Shown here: positions 63,367 through 64,000 of the stretch, piece after piece
Layout: each line of letters begins with the position of its first letter
Position numbering within the stretch: the stretch's first letter is position 1
Assembly (NCBI RefSeq): GCF_947172395.1
Contig: NC_069108.1
Span: 4,441,501-4,505,500 of the forward strand
Source of the DNA: Bicyclus anynana
Taxonomy: Eukaryota; Arthropoda; Insecta; Lepidoptera; Nymphalidae
Reading direction: 5' to 3'
Length of the DNA stretch: 64,000 bases
The notes under the pieces: generated by a model
Seen by the model: only the letters and a program-made list of their open reading frames with translations
Told to the model about the DNA's origin: nothing
The model's database searches: none
Program-made: the position numbers and the translations under genes

Positions 63367-64000
63367 TACGTTCTTGGGTGACAAAATAAAAAACAAATTG
63401 TATAAAGAAAAAACAATTAATTGAAGTTATTGATTAACTATTAACTTCAGTCTTAGACACTGGTTTAACAATGTTGAAATTTTTTCTTGCTTGACATTTT
63501 TTAAAAGCTTCTACTCAGATTGATTTTAAGCAGTGGCATTCTTAAACCATCCATTCGCAATTTCGGCAATAGGTGTTTGCAAGTTAAAGTTTAAAGGACA
63601 ATGCCAGACAATGTATAGAAGTTTGACCCACTAAAAAAAATAATTTGCAACAATATATTATATATCATTTTATTGGATTTTTTGTACTATTAAACAAATA
63701 TTACCTTTTAACCCTTTATAACTAGGGGTATAAAAATAAATCCAAGTTGAAGTTTGATTTTAAGGTTAAGTATATGTGCAGTTTATTATGAAATAAATAA
63801 CGATAAAGCGTCGTGATTGGTTTTTTGTAAATACAGAAGCACTTAGCACATGCAATACATTACAAAAAAACGTGATTTTATTATTTTCAAATTACTCCGA
63901 GGTGTCTATTACGAGTTTTGATAGTTTGACAGTGTTATGACAGTTTATTTTTACATTTTGATCTGACTTCGCAGCTCTGGATTCTAGCCATTTTGAACAT
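63367..64000. other. AT-rich, no gene
   Basis: No family match or convincing frame to the end of the window. Confidence 0.5.

Overview
The window looks like nuclear DNA of a lepidopteran, probably a butterfly. It is AT-rich and contains no complete, convincing protein-coding gene. Its content is typical of lepidopteran intergenic or intronic DNA: tRNA-headed SINEs, Helitron-like elements that begin TCTATACTAATATTATAAAG and end CTAG, RTE-type LINE 3' ends with (GATGAT)n tails, and many short terminal-inverted-repeat (MITE) elements. The species cannot be fixed from sequence alone. Most long open frames are SINE or LINE sequence read through, or AT-rich chance frames.

Layout. 0-7 kb: scattered SINE, LINE and Helitron pieces, including a LINE 3' fragment inserted in one half of a tandem duplication. 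7.1-8.0 kb: the most gene-like non-repeat sequence, a CpG-rich stretch with a TATA box, a start-site region and a possible splice donor, which may be a promoter and first exon whose other exons are not recognisable here. 9-24 kb: nested TEs, notably a 1.04-kb TIR element holding a MITE, a LINE C-terminal coding remnant and a Helitron. 24-27 kb: inverted duplications, a 124-bp-arm foldback element and a 124-134-bp minisatellite. 27.9-29.9 kb: a tandem duplication that includes the same SINE in both copies. 30-54 kb: dense nested SINE, Helitron, MITE and RTE copies, including a cleanly bounded hAT-type MITE with an 8-bp target duplication.

54.8-59.5 kb holds the most notable object: a 4746-bp LTR element whose two 569-bp LTRs show no difference by eye, flanked by a 4-bp duplication (GTTA), with no recognisable gag or pol. 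Its interior carries an array of 66-bp units. Each unit can form two hairpins with 9-nt loops, and the two hairpins look like diverged copies of one ancestor with a compensated stem pair. A 75-bp relative of its insertion site, uninterrupted, lies just downstream at 60.2 kb. 59.6-64 kb returns to SINE, Helitron and MITE mosaics.

Family labels used below are local. SINE A has the head GCCGTGATAGCCCAGTGG and a GATGAT-type tail. SINE B has the head GACGGCCTCCGTGGCGCAGT and a poly(A) tail. SINE C has the head GACGGCCGCGTGGCGCAGTG and an ATTT tail. SINE D has the head GCCTCAATAGCTCAACGGTA. Helitron types I, II and III are sequence groups. The GATGATGAC MITE is named for its inverted repeat. L family is a LINE with a PD...D...K-type C-terminal domain. 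F elements carry AACCGACTTCAAAA ends. All boundaries and identities were judged by eye.
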